64,000 nucleotides of DNA from Pseudomonas koreensis (GTDB lineage Bacteria; Pseudomonadota; Gammaproteobacteria; Pseudomonadales; Pseudomonadaceae). The DNA is taken from assembly GCF_025447595.1 (NCBI RefSeq), contig NZ_JAOEJU010000002.1, positions 248,001 through 312,000 of the forward strand, given 5' to 3'. Below are positions 55,867-64,000 of this stretch, one piece after another; the first letter of the stretch is position 1; every line of letters starts with the position of its first letter. The notes below the pieces were generated by a model, which saw only the letters and a program-made list of their open reading frames with translations, was not told the origin of the DNA and made no database searches. Made by a program: the position numbers and the translations under genes.

Positions 55867-56112
55867 ATGAACGGCTTGAGCGATGTGCGGCTGATGTTAC
55901 ACAGTCAGGAACTGGAGGCAGGGCAACAGGACAATGCGCGCAACGAGATCATGCGCAACGCACCGTCCGGCCTGAGTCGCTGGGATCTGTTCTGGCATCG
56001 TCTGCACACGCGCAAGGCGTTGCTGCGTCTGACGCCGGAGCAGCTCAAGGACATCGGGCTGACCCGCGAGCAGGCGATGGAGGAGGGGTTGAAGCCGTTC
56101 TGGCGGATCTGA
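55867..56112 (+). CDS. DUF1127 small protein
   Basis: AGGAG lies eight bases before ATG 55867; the in-frame ATG 55861 is only two bases from it. The 81-residue product ends with the DUF1127 pattern: RWDLFWHRLHTRKALLRLTPEQLKDIGLTREQAMEEGLKPFWRI. Short DUF1127 proteins are arginine-rich and some bind RNA in other bacteria; the role of this one is unknown. It is divergent from the MocR-type regulator and may be its target. Confidence 0.85.
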   Translation: MNGLSDVRLMLHSQELEAGQQDNARNEIMRNAPSGLSRWDLFWHRLHTRKALLRLTPEQLKDIGLTREQAMEEGLKPFWRI

Positions 56113-56132
56113 ACTCTGCGGTGATCTTTAGA

Positions 56133-56214
56133 TTCGCGAGCAAGCTCGCTCCCACATTCGACCGTGTCTGGCAGGCAGATCGCGGTCAACTGTGGGAGCG
56201 AGCTTGCTCGCGAA
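56133..56214. repeat. Inverted REP pair, reversed orientation
   Basis: TTCGCGAGCAAGCTCGCTCC comes first and GTGGGAGCGAGCTTGCTCGC second, so the arms face the other way from the other pairs in this window. It lies between the DUF1127 gene and the convergent oxidoreductase gene. Confidence 0.9.
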
Positions 56215-56241
56215 GTCGTCTTCAGGGACGCTGAAAGTCCA

Positions 56242-57552
56242 TCAGACCAGTTCTTTAAGGCGATGCCACAACATCCCCAACGCCAGCAATGGCGAGCGCA
56301 GATGTTTGCCGCCGGGGAAGGTGATGTGTGGTACTTTGGCGAACAGGTCGAAGCCGCCGCTGTGCTGGCCGCTGATGGCCTCGGCCAGTAGCTTGCCGGC
56401 CAGGTGCGTGGCATTCACGCCGTGACCGGAATAAGCTTGGGCGTAATACACATTCGGCTGATCCGCGAGTCGGCCAATCTGCGGCAGACGGTTGGCACCG
56501 ATGCCGATCATCCCGCCCCACTGATAATCGATTTTCGCTGAAGCGAGCTGAGGAAACACTTCGAGCATCTTCGGCCGCATATACGCGCCGATGTCCTTCG
56601 GATCACGCCCCGAGTAGTGGCAAGCGCCGCCGAACAGCAGGCGGCGATCCGCCGAGAGCCGGTAGTAATCCAGCGCCACCCGCTGGTCGCAGACCGCCAT
56701 GTTCTGTGGCAGCAGGGCGTGGGCCTGTTTTTCGCTCAGGGGTTCGGTGGCGATGATGTAGCTGCCGGCCGGCAGCACCTTGCCGCTGAGTTGCGGATTC
56801 AGATTGTTGAGATAGGCATTGCAGCCCAGCACCAGGGTCTTCGCTCGCACTGAGCCTTGAGCTGTGTGCACCCGGACTTCTGGGCCGTAGTCGATGCGGG
56901 TGACCGCCGATTGCTCGAACAGCTTCACCCCGAGTTGCTGCGCTGCTGCGGCTTCGCCGAGTGCCAGGTTCAGCGGGTGCAGATGTCCGGAGCCCATGTC
57001 GATCAAGCCGCCGACGTAGCGTTTTGAGCCGACCACGGTGTGCATTTCGTTCGCTTGCAGCAGGCGGGTTTCGTAGCGGTAACCGAGGCCGCGCAGCTCT
57101 TCGGCGTCTTCGGCAAAGCCTTCAAGGTCGGAAGGTTTGTTGGCGAGATCGCAGTAACCCCAGGTCAGGTCGCAGGGGATCTGAAATTTTTCGACGCGTT
57201 GGCGGACGATTTCCACCGCTTCCAGGCCCATGAGTTTCATCTGACGCACGCCGTCGGCGCCGATCACGTTGGCGAACTGATCGAGGCCGTGGCCTACCCC
57301 GCGAATCAATTGCCCGCCGTTGCGACCGCTGGCGCCCCAGCCGATCCGGTGCGCTTCCAGAAGCACCACGCTCAAACCCCGTTCAGCCAGTTCCAGCGCG
57401 GTGTTCAGCCCGGAAAAACCGCCACCGACCACGCACACGTCCGCGATCAATTCACCTTGCAGCACCGGATGATCGGGTTGCGGCAGGCTGCTGGCGGCGT
57501 AATAAGAGGCAACGTGGGGTTGGCTCGCGGTGGCTTGGGCGCGGGCATTCAT
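56242..57552 (-). CDS. FAD-dependent amine oxidoreductase, PuuB/gamma-glutamylputrescine oxidase-like
   Basis: The start at 57552 has AGGA about eight bases upstream and gives 436 residues; 57561 is the alternative. It carries the FAD-binding DVCVVGGGFSGLNTALELAERG, EAHRIGWGASGRNGGQ and, near the end, YYAQAYSGHGVNATHLAGKLLAEAI, as in PuuB/PauB oxidases. Such enzymes oxidise gamma-glutamylated polyamines to aldehydes. A KauB-like aldehyde dehydrogenase (40345) and a PauR-like regulator (61685) are nearby. The exact substrate is not shown. Confidence 0.85.
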   Translation of the reverse strand: MNARAQATASQPHVASYYAASSLPQPDHPVLQGELIADVCVVGGGFSGLNTALELAERGLSVVLLEAHRIGWGASGRNGGQLIRGVGHGLDQFANVIGADGVRQMKLMGLEAVEIVRQRVEKFQIPCDLTWGYCDLANKPSDLEGFAEDAEELRGLGYRYETRLLQANEMHTVVGSKRYVGGLIDMGSGHLHPLNLALGEAAAAQQLGVKLFEQSAVTRIDYGPEVRVHTAQGSVRAKTLVLGCNAYLNNLNPQLSGKVLPAGSYIIATEPLSEKQAHALLPQNMAVCDQRVALDYYRLSADRRLLFGGACHYSGRDPKDIGAYMRPKMLEVFPQLASAKIDYQWGGMIGIGANRLPQIGRLADQPNVYYAQAYSGHGVNATHLAGKLLAEAISGQHSGGFDLFAKVPHITFPGGKHLRSPLLALGMLWHRLKELV

Positions 57553-57697
57553 GGGCGTCATCCTGAGCGGGTGTCGAGAAAATTTGACGGAGCATAAGCC
57601 GCAGGCCCGAGGCCGGGCAACATTGGTCGGCCCGTGGTGTCTGGATCACGGCTTTTGCGGCACAATTGCCGCCTATTTCGTTCCGGTTACCGCTGCA

Positions 57698-58051
57698 ATG
57701 ACCTGCAACAGTCAGAAAATCCGCACCCTGCGTCAGCAGATTCCCACGTTCGAGTGCGTGCCGGGCTGCCATGACTGCTGCGGGCCGGTGACCACCTCGC
57801 CCGAGGAAATGTCCCGCCTGCCGCGCAAGACCCGCGCCGAGCAGGACGCGGCCATGGAAGAGCTCAACTGTGTGCACCTGGGGCCAAATGGCTGCACGGT
57901 GTATGACGAGCGACCGCTGATCTGCCGGTTGTTCGGCACCACCCAGACCTTGCCGTGCCCCAACGGCCGGCGGCCGGTGGAGCTGATTCACCCGCGTGTG
58001 GAGAAGCAGGTGTTCGAGTACATGGCCGAAAACCGGCAGGTGCTGGTTTAG
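57698..58051 (+). CDS. YkgJ-family cysteine-cluster protein
   Basis: The ATG at 57698 gives 117 residues beginning MTCNSQKIRTLRQQIP. It has the zinc- or iron-binding cysteine cluster CVPGCHDCCGPV, then LNCVHLGPNGCTVYDERPLICRLFG, the standard YkgJ layout. Function is unknown. The longer open frame from 57530 lacks homology. A REP-like pair follows. Confidence 0.85.
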   Translation: MTCNSQKIRTLRQQIPTFECVPGCHDCCGPVTTSPEEMSRLPRKTRAEQDAAMEELNCVHLGPNGCTVYDERPLICRLFGTTQTLPCPNGRRPVELIHPRVEKQVFEYMAENRQVLV

Positions 58052-58072
58052 TCAGTTGAACCGAGTTGCCCG

Positions 58073-58139
58073 CATCGCTAGCAGGCTAGCTGCCACGGGT
58101 ACAGCGGTGTTCCTGTGGGAGCCAGCCTGCTGGCGATGG
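58073..58139. repeat. REP-like inverted pair, variant sequence
   Basis: CATCGCTAGCAGGCTAGCTG and TGTGGGAGCCAGCCTGCTGG are imperfect inverses (core CAGCAGGCT), a different REP subtype from the GAGCTTGCTCG pairs elsewhere in the window. Confidence 0.8.
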
Positions 58140-58153
58140 CCGCACCGCCAGTC

Positions 58154-58642
58154 TCAATCCGGAATCGGCAGGCTCAGGCTCTCTTTCACTTCTTCCATCA
58201 CGATGTAGCTCTTGGATTCGCGCACGTGCGGCAGCTTGAGCAGGATGTCGCCCAGCAGCTTGCGGTACGAGGCCATCTCGGAAATCCGCGCCTTCACCAG
58301 ATAGTCGAAATCCCCTGACACCAGGTGGCACTCCAGTACGTGGGGTAATTTCAGCACCGCACGTCGGAACTCTTCGAAAGTATCGCCGGATTTGTAGTCG
58401 AGGCTGATCTCGACGAACACCAGCAGACTACCCTTCAAGTGCTGCGGATTCAGGCGGGCGTTGTAGCCCATGATGATCCCCTCGCGCTCCAGGCGCCGCA
58501 CCCGCTCGGTACACGGCGTGGTGGAGAGCCCGACCTTCTCGCCCAGTTCGGTGAATGAAATCCGCCCGTCCGCCTGCAGGATCCGCAAGATGTTGCGGTC
58601 GATCTTGTCCAGCTCACGTTTGGTCTGAGTGTTGGTACGCAT
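58154..58642 (-). CDS. Lrp/AsnC-family regulator, probably of dadA-dadX
   Basis: The 162-residue protein has the N-terminal helix-turn-helix (LDKIDRNILRILQADGRISFTELGEKVGLSTTPCTERVRRLE) and the C-terminal ligand domain (LSGDFDYL-type text VSGDFDYLVKARI). It is divergent from dadA, the arrangement of the P. aeruginosa regulator of alanine catabolism (DadR/Lrp), which binds L-alanine. GGAGG lies about ten bases before the ATG, rather far. That this protein controls dadA here is inferred from position. Confidence 0.9.
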   Translation of the reverse strand: MRTNTQTKRELDKIDRNILRILQADGRISFTELGEKVGLSTTPCTERVRRLEREGIIMGYNARLNPQHLKGSLLVFVEISLDYKSGDTFEEFRRAVLKLPHVLECHLVSGDFDYLVKARISEMASYRKLLGDILLKLPHVRESKSYIVMEEVKESLSLPIPD

Positions 58643-58699
58643 AGGGGATGCGCCTCCGTGAAAAGGGTTTCTGCCGAGAATTGTCGCCAAATATAGGCG

Positions 58700-58740
58700 C
58701 TTATACAGTGAAAAGCACTGGCAAATCTTTTTTACACTGC
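58700..58740. promoter_or_regulatory. Possible Lrp-type operator in the lrp/dadA intergenic region
   Basis: CAGTGAAAAGCACTG (58706-58720) is a 5-5-5 inverted repeat, with another CACTG at 58735-58739. It lies between the divergent regulator and dadA, about 80 bases before the dadA ATG. Confidence 0.4.
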
Positions 58741-58797
58741 GCGCATCATTGCTCTGACAACACACATGCGCGGCACGCCGCGATGAGGGATACAAAA

Positions 58798-60102
58798 ATG
58801 CGCGTTATGGTCTTGGGTAGCGGCGTCATCGGTACCGCCAGTGCTTACTATCTTGCCCGTGCCGGGTTTGAAGTGGTGGTGGTCGACCGCCAGCCTGCCG
58901 CGGCCATGGAGACCAGTTTCGCCAACGCCGGCCAGGTCTCGCCGGGCTACGCTTCGCCGTGGGCTGCGCCGGGCGTTCCGCTCAAGGCCATCAAATGGCT
59001 GCTGCAACGCCACGCGCCGCTGGCGATCAAGGCCACCGCCGACATCGACCAGTACCTGTGGATGGCGCAGATGCTGCGAAACTGCACCGCCAACCGTTAC
59101 GCGGTGAACAAGGAGCGCATGGTGCGTCTGTCCGAGTACAGCCGCGACTGCCTCGATGAATTGCGAGCCGAAACCGGCATCGCCTATGAAGGCCGCAGCC
59201 TCGGCACCACTCAGTTGTTCCGCACCCAGGCACAACTGGATAACGCCGCCAAGGACATCGCTGTACTGAAAGAGTCCGGTGTGCCGTTCGAAGTCCTCGA
59301 CCGCGCCGGCATTGCCCGCGTCGAACCGGCTCTGGCGGGTGTCACCGACATCCTCGCCGGTGCCCTGCGCCTGCCGAACGACCAGACCGGCGACTGCCAG
59401 ATCTTCACCACCCGCCTCGCCGAAATGGCCACCAAACTGGGTGTGGAATTCCGCTTCGGCCAGGACATCCAGCGCCTCGACTTCGCCGGTGACCGCATCA
59501 ACGGCGTGTGGATCGACGGCAAGCTGGAAACCGCCGACCGCTACGTGCTGGCCCTCGGCAGCTATTCGCCGCAACTGCTCAAGCCGCTGGGCATCAAGGC
59601 CCCGGTTTATCCGCTGAAGGGTTACTCGCTGACCGTGCCGATCACCAACCCGGACATGGCCCCGACTTCGACCATTCTCGATGAGACCTACAAGGTCGCG
59701 ATCACCCGTTTCGACAACCGCATCCGCGTCGGCGGCATGGCGGAGATCGCCGGTTTTGACTTGTCGCTGAACCCGCGTCGGCGCGAAACCCTGGAGATGA
59801 TCGTCAACGACCTTTATCCTCAGGGCGGCAATCTGGCCGAAGCGAGTTTCTGGACCGGCCTGCGCCCAACCACCCCGGATGGCACGCCGATCGTCGGCGC
59901 CACCCCGTTCAAGAATCTGTTCCTGAACACCGGTCACGGCACCCTCGGCTGGACCATGGCGTGCGGCTCCGGTCGATTGCTGGCCGACCTGATGGCGAAG
60001 AAAAAACCACAGATCAGCGCCGAAGGCCTCGATATTTCCCGTTATGGCAACACCACCCAGGAGTCCGCAAAGCATGGCAATCCAGCGCCAGCTCACCAAT
60101 GA
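58798..60102 (+). CDS. dadA: D-amino acid dehydrogenase small subunit DadA
   Basis: AGGGA lies eight bases before ATG 58798; the product has 434 residues. It begins with the FAD-binding [31 protein letters not shown] and keeps [17 protein letters not shown] and the C-terminal [16 protein letters not shown]. It oxidises D-alanine to pyruvate at the inner membrane. The last 29 bases overlap the following RidA-family gene. Confidence 0.96.
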   Translation: MRVMVLGSGVIGTASAYYLARAGFEVVVVDRQPAAAMETSFANAGQVSPGYASPWAAPGVPLKAIKWLLQRHAPLAIKATADIDQYLWMAQMLRNCTANRYAVNKERMVRLSEYSRDCLDELRAETGIAYEGRSLGTTQLFRTQAQLDNAAKDIAVLKESGVPFEVLDRAGIARVEPALAGVTDILAGALRLPNDQTGDCQIFTTRLAEMATKLGVEFRFGQDIQRLDFAGDRINGVWIDGKLETADRYVLALGSYSPQLLKPLGIKAPVYPLKGYSLTVPITNPDMAPTSTILDETYKVAITRFDNRIRVGGMAEIAGFDLSLNPRRRETLEMIVNDLYPQGGNLAEASFWTGLRPTTPDGTPIVGATPFKNLFLNTGHGTLGWTMACGSGRLLADLMAKKKPQISAEGLDISRYGNTTQESAKHGNPAPAHQ

Positions 60103-60427
60103 GCGCATGAGTCAGATCGTCAGCCACAACGGTACGGTGTATCTGTCCGGGCAGGTCGGCGATGACTTCAACGCCGGTGTCGAACAGCAGACCCGCGACG
60201 TACTCGCCAACATCGAGCGTCTGCTCGATCTGGCCGGCACCGACAAACAGCACCTGCTGTCGGCGACGATCTACCTGAACGACATCGAAGCGCACTTTGC
60301 CGGCATGAATTCGGTGTGGGATCAGTGGCTGCCCAAGGGCGCCGCACCGGCCCGTGCCACGGTTGAAGCGAAGATGGCCAAGCCGAGCATCCTGGTCGAG
60401 ATCTCCATCGTCGCCGCGTTGCCGTAA
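60074..60427 (+). CDS. RidA-family protein of the dad operon
   Basis: The ATG at 60074 lies inside the end of dadA and gives 117 residues. It has the family pattern [36 protein letters not shown] and the end [23 protein letters not shown] with the conserved arginine. It probably hydrolyses imines produced by DadA. It is shorter and diverged from the RidA at 22559. Confidence 0.9.
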   Translation: MAIQRQLTNERMSQIVSHNGTVYLSGQVGDDFNAGVEQQTRDVLANIERLLDLAGTDKQHLLSATIYLNDIEAHFAGMNSVWDQWLPKGAAPARATVEAKMAKPSILVEISIVAALP

Positions 60428-60522
60428 CCCGTTGTAAAGATCCCTCTCCCGGTGCTGTTGGTGGTTCACGCCGTCAGCCAGCGCCGGTTTTTATTCCCAT
60501 GACCGCCAAGAAGTCTGCTGCC

Positions 60523-61596
60523 ATGCGTCCTGCCCGTGCCCTGATCGACCTTCAAGCCCTGCGTCACAACTACCGTATCGCCCGTGAAGTCACCGGTGCC
60601 AAGGCACTGGCGGTGATCAAGGCCGATGCCTACGGCCATGGCGCGGTGCGTTGCGCCCAGGCGCTGGAGGCTGAAGCGGACGGCTTCGCGGTGGCGTGTA
60701 TCGAAGAAGCCCTGGAACTGCGTGCCGCCGGGATTCGTGCGCCGGTGCTGTTGCTCGAAGGTTTTTTCGAGGCGGACGAGCTGGCGCTGATCGTCGAGCA
60801 CGATTTCTGGTGCGTGGTGCATTCGCTGTGGCAGCTCGAAGCGATCGAGCAGGCGGCATTGAGCAAACCGATCACCGTGTGGCTGAAGCTCGATTCGGGT
60901 ATGCACCGCGTAGGCCTGCATCCGAAGGATTACCCGGCGGCTTACCAGCGTTTGCTGGCCAGCGGCAAAGTGGCGAAAGTTGTGCTGATGAGCCACTTCG
61001 CCCGGGCCGATGAACTGCACGAGCAAAGCAGCGCCGATCAGGTTGCGGTGTTCGAAGCGGCACGTCAGGGCCTGGCGGCTGAAGTCAGCCTGCGCAACTC
61101 GCCGGCTGTGCTGGGCTGGCCGCAGATTCACAGCGACTGGGTGCGTCCTGGCATCATGCTCTATGGCGCCACCCCGTTCGAAGAAGCCAACGCCGTGGCC
61201 GAGCGCCTGCAACCGGTGATGACACTGGAATCGAAAGTTATTAGCGTGCGCGAACTGCCGGCGGGCGAACCGGTGGGTTACGGCGCGAAATTCATCACCG
61301 ACAAACCGATGCGCATCGGCGTGGTCGCCATGGGTTACGCCGACGGTTATCCGCGTCAGGCGCCCACCGGCACCCCGGTGCTGGTGGCCGGTCAGCGCAG
61401 CCGTATTCTTGGCCGGGTGTCGATGGACATGCTGTGCATCGACCTGACTGACGTGCCGCAAGCCGGCCTCGGTTCGACCGTCGAGTTGTGGGGCAAGAAC
61501 ATCCTCGCCAGCGACGTGGCGAAGTGGGCGGATACCATTCCGTACCAGATCTTCTGCAACCTGCGCCGGGTGCCAAGGCTCTATTCCGAGGGTTGA
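60523..61596 (+). CDS. dadX: Catabolic alanine racemase DadX
   Basis: The start [17 protein letters not shown] at 60523 gives 357 residues, the length of P. aeruginosa DadX; an upstream ATG at 60499 is possible, and neither has a strong ribosome site. The PLP lysine is in [13 protein letters not shown], and the catalytic tyrosine is in the YGAKF region. It converts L- to D-alanine for DadA. Confidence 0.95.
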   Translation: MRPARALIDLQALRHNYRIAREVTGAKALAVIKADAYGHGAVRCAQALEAEADGFAVACIEEALELRAAGIRAPVLLLEGFFEADELALIVEHDFWCVVHSLWQLEAIEQAALSKPITVWLKLDSGMHRVGLHPKDYPAAYQRLLASGKVAKVVLMSHFARADELHEQSSADQVAVFEAARQGLAAEVSLRNSPAVLGWPQIHSDWVRPGIMLYGATPFEEANAVAERLQPVMTLESKVISVRELPAGEPVGYGAKFITDKPMRIGVVAMGYADGYPRQAPTGTPVLVAGQRSRILGRVSMDMLCIDLTDVPQAGLGSTVELWGKNILASDVAKWADTIPYQIFCNLRRVPRLYSEG

Positions 61597-61684
61597 AGCG
61601 CGAGCGGGGCCCAAGTGTTGTAAATACTGAACGCTGTCGCCATGATAACGCTCAATATTTCTACAGCATCAGGAGGCTCCAGCC

Positions 61685-62233
61685 TTGGACGTCGGTGAAC
61701 GACTGCAATCGATCCGCAAGCTCAAAGGGCTTTCCCAGCGTGAACTCGCCAAGCGCGCGGGCGTCACCAACAGCACCATTTCGATGATCGAAAAGAACAG
61801 CGTCAGCCCTTCGATCAGTTCGCTGAGGAAAGTTCTGGGCGGGATTCCCATGTCCATGGTCGAGTTCTTCTCCGAAGAGATCCTGCAGGAAGTTCCGACC
61901 CAGATCGTCTACAAGGCCAACGAGCTGATCGACATTTCCGACGGCGCCGTGACCATGAAACTGGTCGGCCGCGCGCACCCGAGCCGGGCCATCGCGTTTC
62001 TCAACGAAATCTACCCGCCGGGCGCCGACACCGGCGAAGAAATGCTCACCCACGAAGGCGAGGAAACCGGGATTCTGGTGGAAGGTCGCCTGGAGCTGGT
62101 CGTAGGTCTTGAAACTTTTATCCTCGAAGCCGGCGACAGCTACTACTTTGAAAGTACCAAGCCGCATCGTTTCCGTAATCCGTTCGATGCACCGGCGCGA
62201 CTAATCAGCGCAGCCACGCCGGCGAATTTTTAA
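61685..62233 (+). CDS. pauR: XRE-cupin regulator, PauR/PuuR-like
   Basis: The TTG at 61685 has a perfect AGGAGG eight bases upstream. The 182-residue product has an N-terminal helix-turn-helix (LQSIRKLKGLSQRELAKRAGVTNSTISMIEKNSVSPSIS) and a C-terminal cupin (LTHEGEETGILVEGRLELVVG, LEAGDSYYFESTKPHRFRN). Its place after dadX and before the cytochrome c5 gene matches P. aeruginosa PauR, the repressor of polyamine catabolism genes. Targets here are not shown. Confidence 0.88.
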   Translation: MDVGERLQSIRKLKGLSQRELAKRAGVTNSTISMIEKNSVSPSISSLRKVLGGIPMSMVEFFSEEILQEVPTQIVYKANELIDISDGAVTMKLVGRAHPSRAIAFLNEIYPPGADTGEEMLTHEGEETGILVEGRLELVVGLETFILEAGDSYYFESTKPHRFRNPFDAPARLISAATPANF

Positions 62234-62403
62234 ACAAAGAGGCGCCAGGCCATACCGGCGAAGGCACCCGAAACGTTTTTCCACAGCGCGATATAACCCC
62301 TTCGACTTTGGGGTTGTTTCAGTGAAGCGGGCTAACCGCTATACTTGCGCCCGCCTGCGAACCGTGGCCGCAGGCGTGAATAGCCACCATTGAGGGTGAA
62401 CGC

Positions 62404-62832
62404 GTGAACCTAATTATGAAAATGCTGGCTGCACCAGCAACCGTATTGGCCCTCTGGGCTGTCAGCGCTCAAGCTGCGACGAATGACGATATTGCCAAAC
62501 GCCTCGAGCCGGTCGGCCAGGTGTGTGTTCAAGGGCAAGAGTGCAAGGGGATGGAAGTCGCTGCTTCGGCAGGTGGCGGTGGCGGCGCCAAGACGCCGGA
62601 CGAAGTGATTGCCAAACATTGCAACGCCTGCCACGGCTCCGGCCTGTTGGGCGCACCGAAAATCGGTGACGCCGCAGCCTGGAAAGAGCGCGCCGATCAC
62701 CAGGGCGGCCTCGACGGCATCCTGGCCAAGGCCATCACCGGCATCAACTCCATGCCACCGAAAGGCACCTGCGCCGACTGCTCCGATGAAGAGCTGAAGG
62801 GCGCCATCCAGAAGATGTCCGGCCTGAAATAA
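62404..62832 (+). CDS. cycB: Cytochrome c5
   Basis: The GTG at 62404 follows GAGGGTGA; an in-frame ATG lies at 62416. The 142-residue product has a signal peptide (ATVLALWAVSAQAAT), the haem site CNACH and a second cysteine pair (GTCADCSDEE) typical of c5. It is a periplasmic electron carrier. A terminator follows. Confidence 0.93.
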   Translation: MNLIMKMLAAPATVLALWAVSAQAATNDDIAKRLEPVGQVCVQGQECKGMEVAASAGGGGGAKTPDEVIAKHCNACHGSGLLGAPKIGDAAAWKERADHQGGLDGILAKAITGINSMPPKGTCADCSDEELKGAIQKMSGLK

Positions 62833-62847
62833 GCCGCGCTTCTGACG

Positions 62848-62875
62848 AAAAAAACCGTCTCCGGACGGTTTTTTT
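62848..62875 (+). terminator. Terminator after the cytochrome c5 gene
   Basis: AAAAAACCGTC pairs with GACGGTTTTTT through a short TCCG loop, with a T run. Confidence 0.88.
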
Positions 62876-62968
62876 GTGCCCGTGACTCAGGCCTGAGGCT
62901 GTTCTTTGCAGCAAACAACCGGCAATCTCGGTCGTACCTCTATTCACGGAACGGGCAGGAGGCTTCAG

Positions 62969-64000
62969 ATGGTGCAGTTGTGTTCGATCGAACAGGCAGT
63001 GGACGACGTACTGGCGCGGTTGCCGGCGCATATCCACATGGGCCTGCCGCTGGGACTGGGCAAGCCCAACCCCTTCGTCAACGCGCTGTACCGGCGGGTT
63101 GCCGGATTGCCCGACCGGCAACTGACGATCTACACCGCCCTGTGTCTCGGCCGCCCGGCCCTGGGCGACGGTTTGCAGAAGCGCTTCATCGAACCCTTCG
63201 TGGAGCGGGTGTTCGGCGATTACCCGGAGCTGGAGTTTCTTGCCGACCTACACCGCGACAGCCTGCCGGCCAACATCCGCATCGAGCAATTCTTCATGCA
63301 GCCCGGCAGCCTGCTCAACAGCGCGCCGGCCCAGCAGGACTACGTCAGCAGCAACTACAGCCATGCCGCCCGTGACATCAACGCCGCCGGCCTGAACCTG
63401 GTGGCGCAGTTGCTCGCCAGCAGCAGCGAACATCCGGATCGTCTGAGCCTGAGTTGCAACCCGGACATCACCCTCGACCTGTTCCCGATGATCGCCAAAC
63501 GCCGGGCGGCGGGGGAGACCATTCTGCTGGTCGGCCAGGTGCACACCGAGTTGCCGTACATGCCGGGCGACGCCGAAGTCGATATCGATACCTTCGACCT
63601 GCTGATCGACGAGAAGGACAGCAGCACGCTGTTTTCCACGCCGAACATGCCCGTCGGGTTTCAGGATCACTTCATCGGTTTGCACGCCAGCACGTTGGTG
63701 CGCGATGGCGGTACTTTGCAGATCGGGATTGGTTCGATGGGCGATGCGCTGACCGCAGCGTTGCTGGCGCGTCAGGCGGACAACGCCGGATACCAGGACT
63801 TGCTGGCCGATGCGAACCTCAGCCAGTGGGCGCAGTTGATCGAACGCGAGGGCGGCATCGAGCCATTCGCCAAAGGCCTGTACGGCTGCAGCGAAATGTT
63901 CGTCAACGGCCTGCTGGTGCTGGCCGAAGCCGGAATCATCCGGCGCAAGGTCTATCCGGATGTGCAGACCCAGGAGCAGGCCAACGCCGGGACGCTCGAC
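62969..64000 (+). CDS. Acetyl-CoA hydrolase/transferase family protein, cut by the window edge
   Basis: AGGAGG lies six bases before ATG 62969. The visible 344 residues begin MVQLCSIEQAVDDVLARLPAHIHM and contain GLPLGLGKPNPFVNALYRRV and, further on, LHASTLVRDGGTLQIGIGSMGDALTAALL, text of the acetyl-CoA hydrolase/CoA-transferase C-terminal domain. The gene runs past the right edge. The family moves CoA between acetate and other acids; the substrate is unknown. It is separated from the cytochrome gene by a terminator. Confidence 0.85.
   Translation, partial: MVQLCSIEQAVDDVLARLPAHIHMGLPLGLGKPNPFVNALYRRVAGLPDRQLTIYTALCLGRPALGDGLQKRFIEPFVERVFGDYPELEFLADLHRDSLPANIRIEQFFMQPGSLLNSAPAQQDYVSSNYSHAARDINAAGLNLVAQLLASSSEHPDRLSLSCNPDITLDLFPMIAKRRAAGETILLVGQVHTELPYMPGDAEVDIDTFDLLIDEKDSSTLFSTPNMPVGFQDHFIGLHASTLVRDGGTLQIGIGSMGDALTAALLARQADNAGYQDLLADANLSQWAQLIEREGGIEPFAKGLYGCSEMFVNGLLVLAEAGIIRRKVYPDVQTQEQANAGTLD

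Overview
The window looks like a chromosome segment of a fluorescent pseudomonad (Pseudomonas fluorescens group). The evidence is high-GC coding sequence, classic Pseudomonas REP pairs (GTGGGAGCGAGC...GCTCGCTCCCAC), and a gene order I recall from Pseudomonas core genomes: oxyR-recG, gmk-rpoZ-spoT-ridA, yicC/rph, crc/pyrE, argB-algC-dut-coaBC/radC, rpmB-rpmG, and lrp/dadA-ridA-dadX-pauR-cytochrome c5. No rRNA, tRNA, CRISPR array or complete insertion sequence was seen.

Layout. (1) 1-2.9 kb: an AT-richer accessory stretch with the tail of an unknown gene, small exported proteins, two broken copies of an XAC2610-like gene and dispersed repeats related to 'GGGGACAGATTTATTT'. (2) 2.9-6.8 kb: a membrane-anchored TIGR01777-type dehydrogenase followed by an unusual fusion of a degenerate alpha/beta-hydrolase and a PEP-synthase/rifampin-phosphotransferase-like dikinase. 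(3) 6.8-12.2 kb: seven consecutive exported proteins of unknown function, several with TTG or GTG starts. (4) 12.2-44.8 kb: mostly core genes: HDOD signalling protein, RecG, OxyR, ExbB-ExbD-TonB, SpoT, RpoZ, Gmk, YicC, RNase PH, GltS, Crc, PyrE, ArgB, AlgC, Dut, CoaBC, RadC, a DppA-like binding protein, L28/L33, an aldehyde dehydrogenase, an MFS carrier and a PLD-like lipoprotein. (5) 45.1-54.3 kb: two tandem, paralogous chaperone-usher operons, each in the order DUF1120 subunit, chaperone, usher, small terminal subunit. (6) 54.3-64 kb: a MocR-type regulator with DUF1127 neighbour, an FAD amine oxidoreductase, an Lrp regulator divergent from the D-alanine catabolic genes, a PauR-like polyamine regulator, a cytochrome c5 and the start of an acetyl-CoA hydrolase/transferase.

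How the parts work together. The right end is an amine and amino-acid catabolism region: DadA and DadX convert alanine to pyruvate, a RidA-family protein probably clears imine intermediates, Lrp/DadR probably controls them, and PauR, the PuuB-like oxidase and the KauB-like aldehyde dehydrogenase fit polyamine breakdown. The centre contains stress and growth-control genes (OxyR, SpoT, Crc) with nucleotide and cofactor synthesis. The fimbrial cluster is the clearest multi-gene accessory system. The dikinase fusion is the most unusual single protein.
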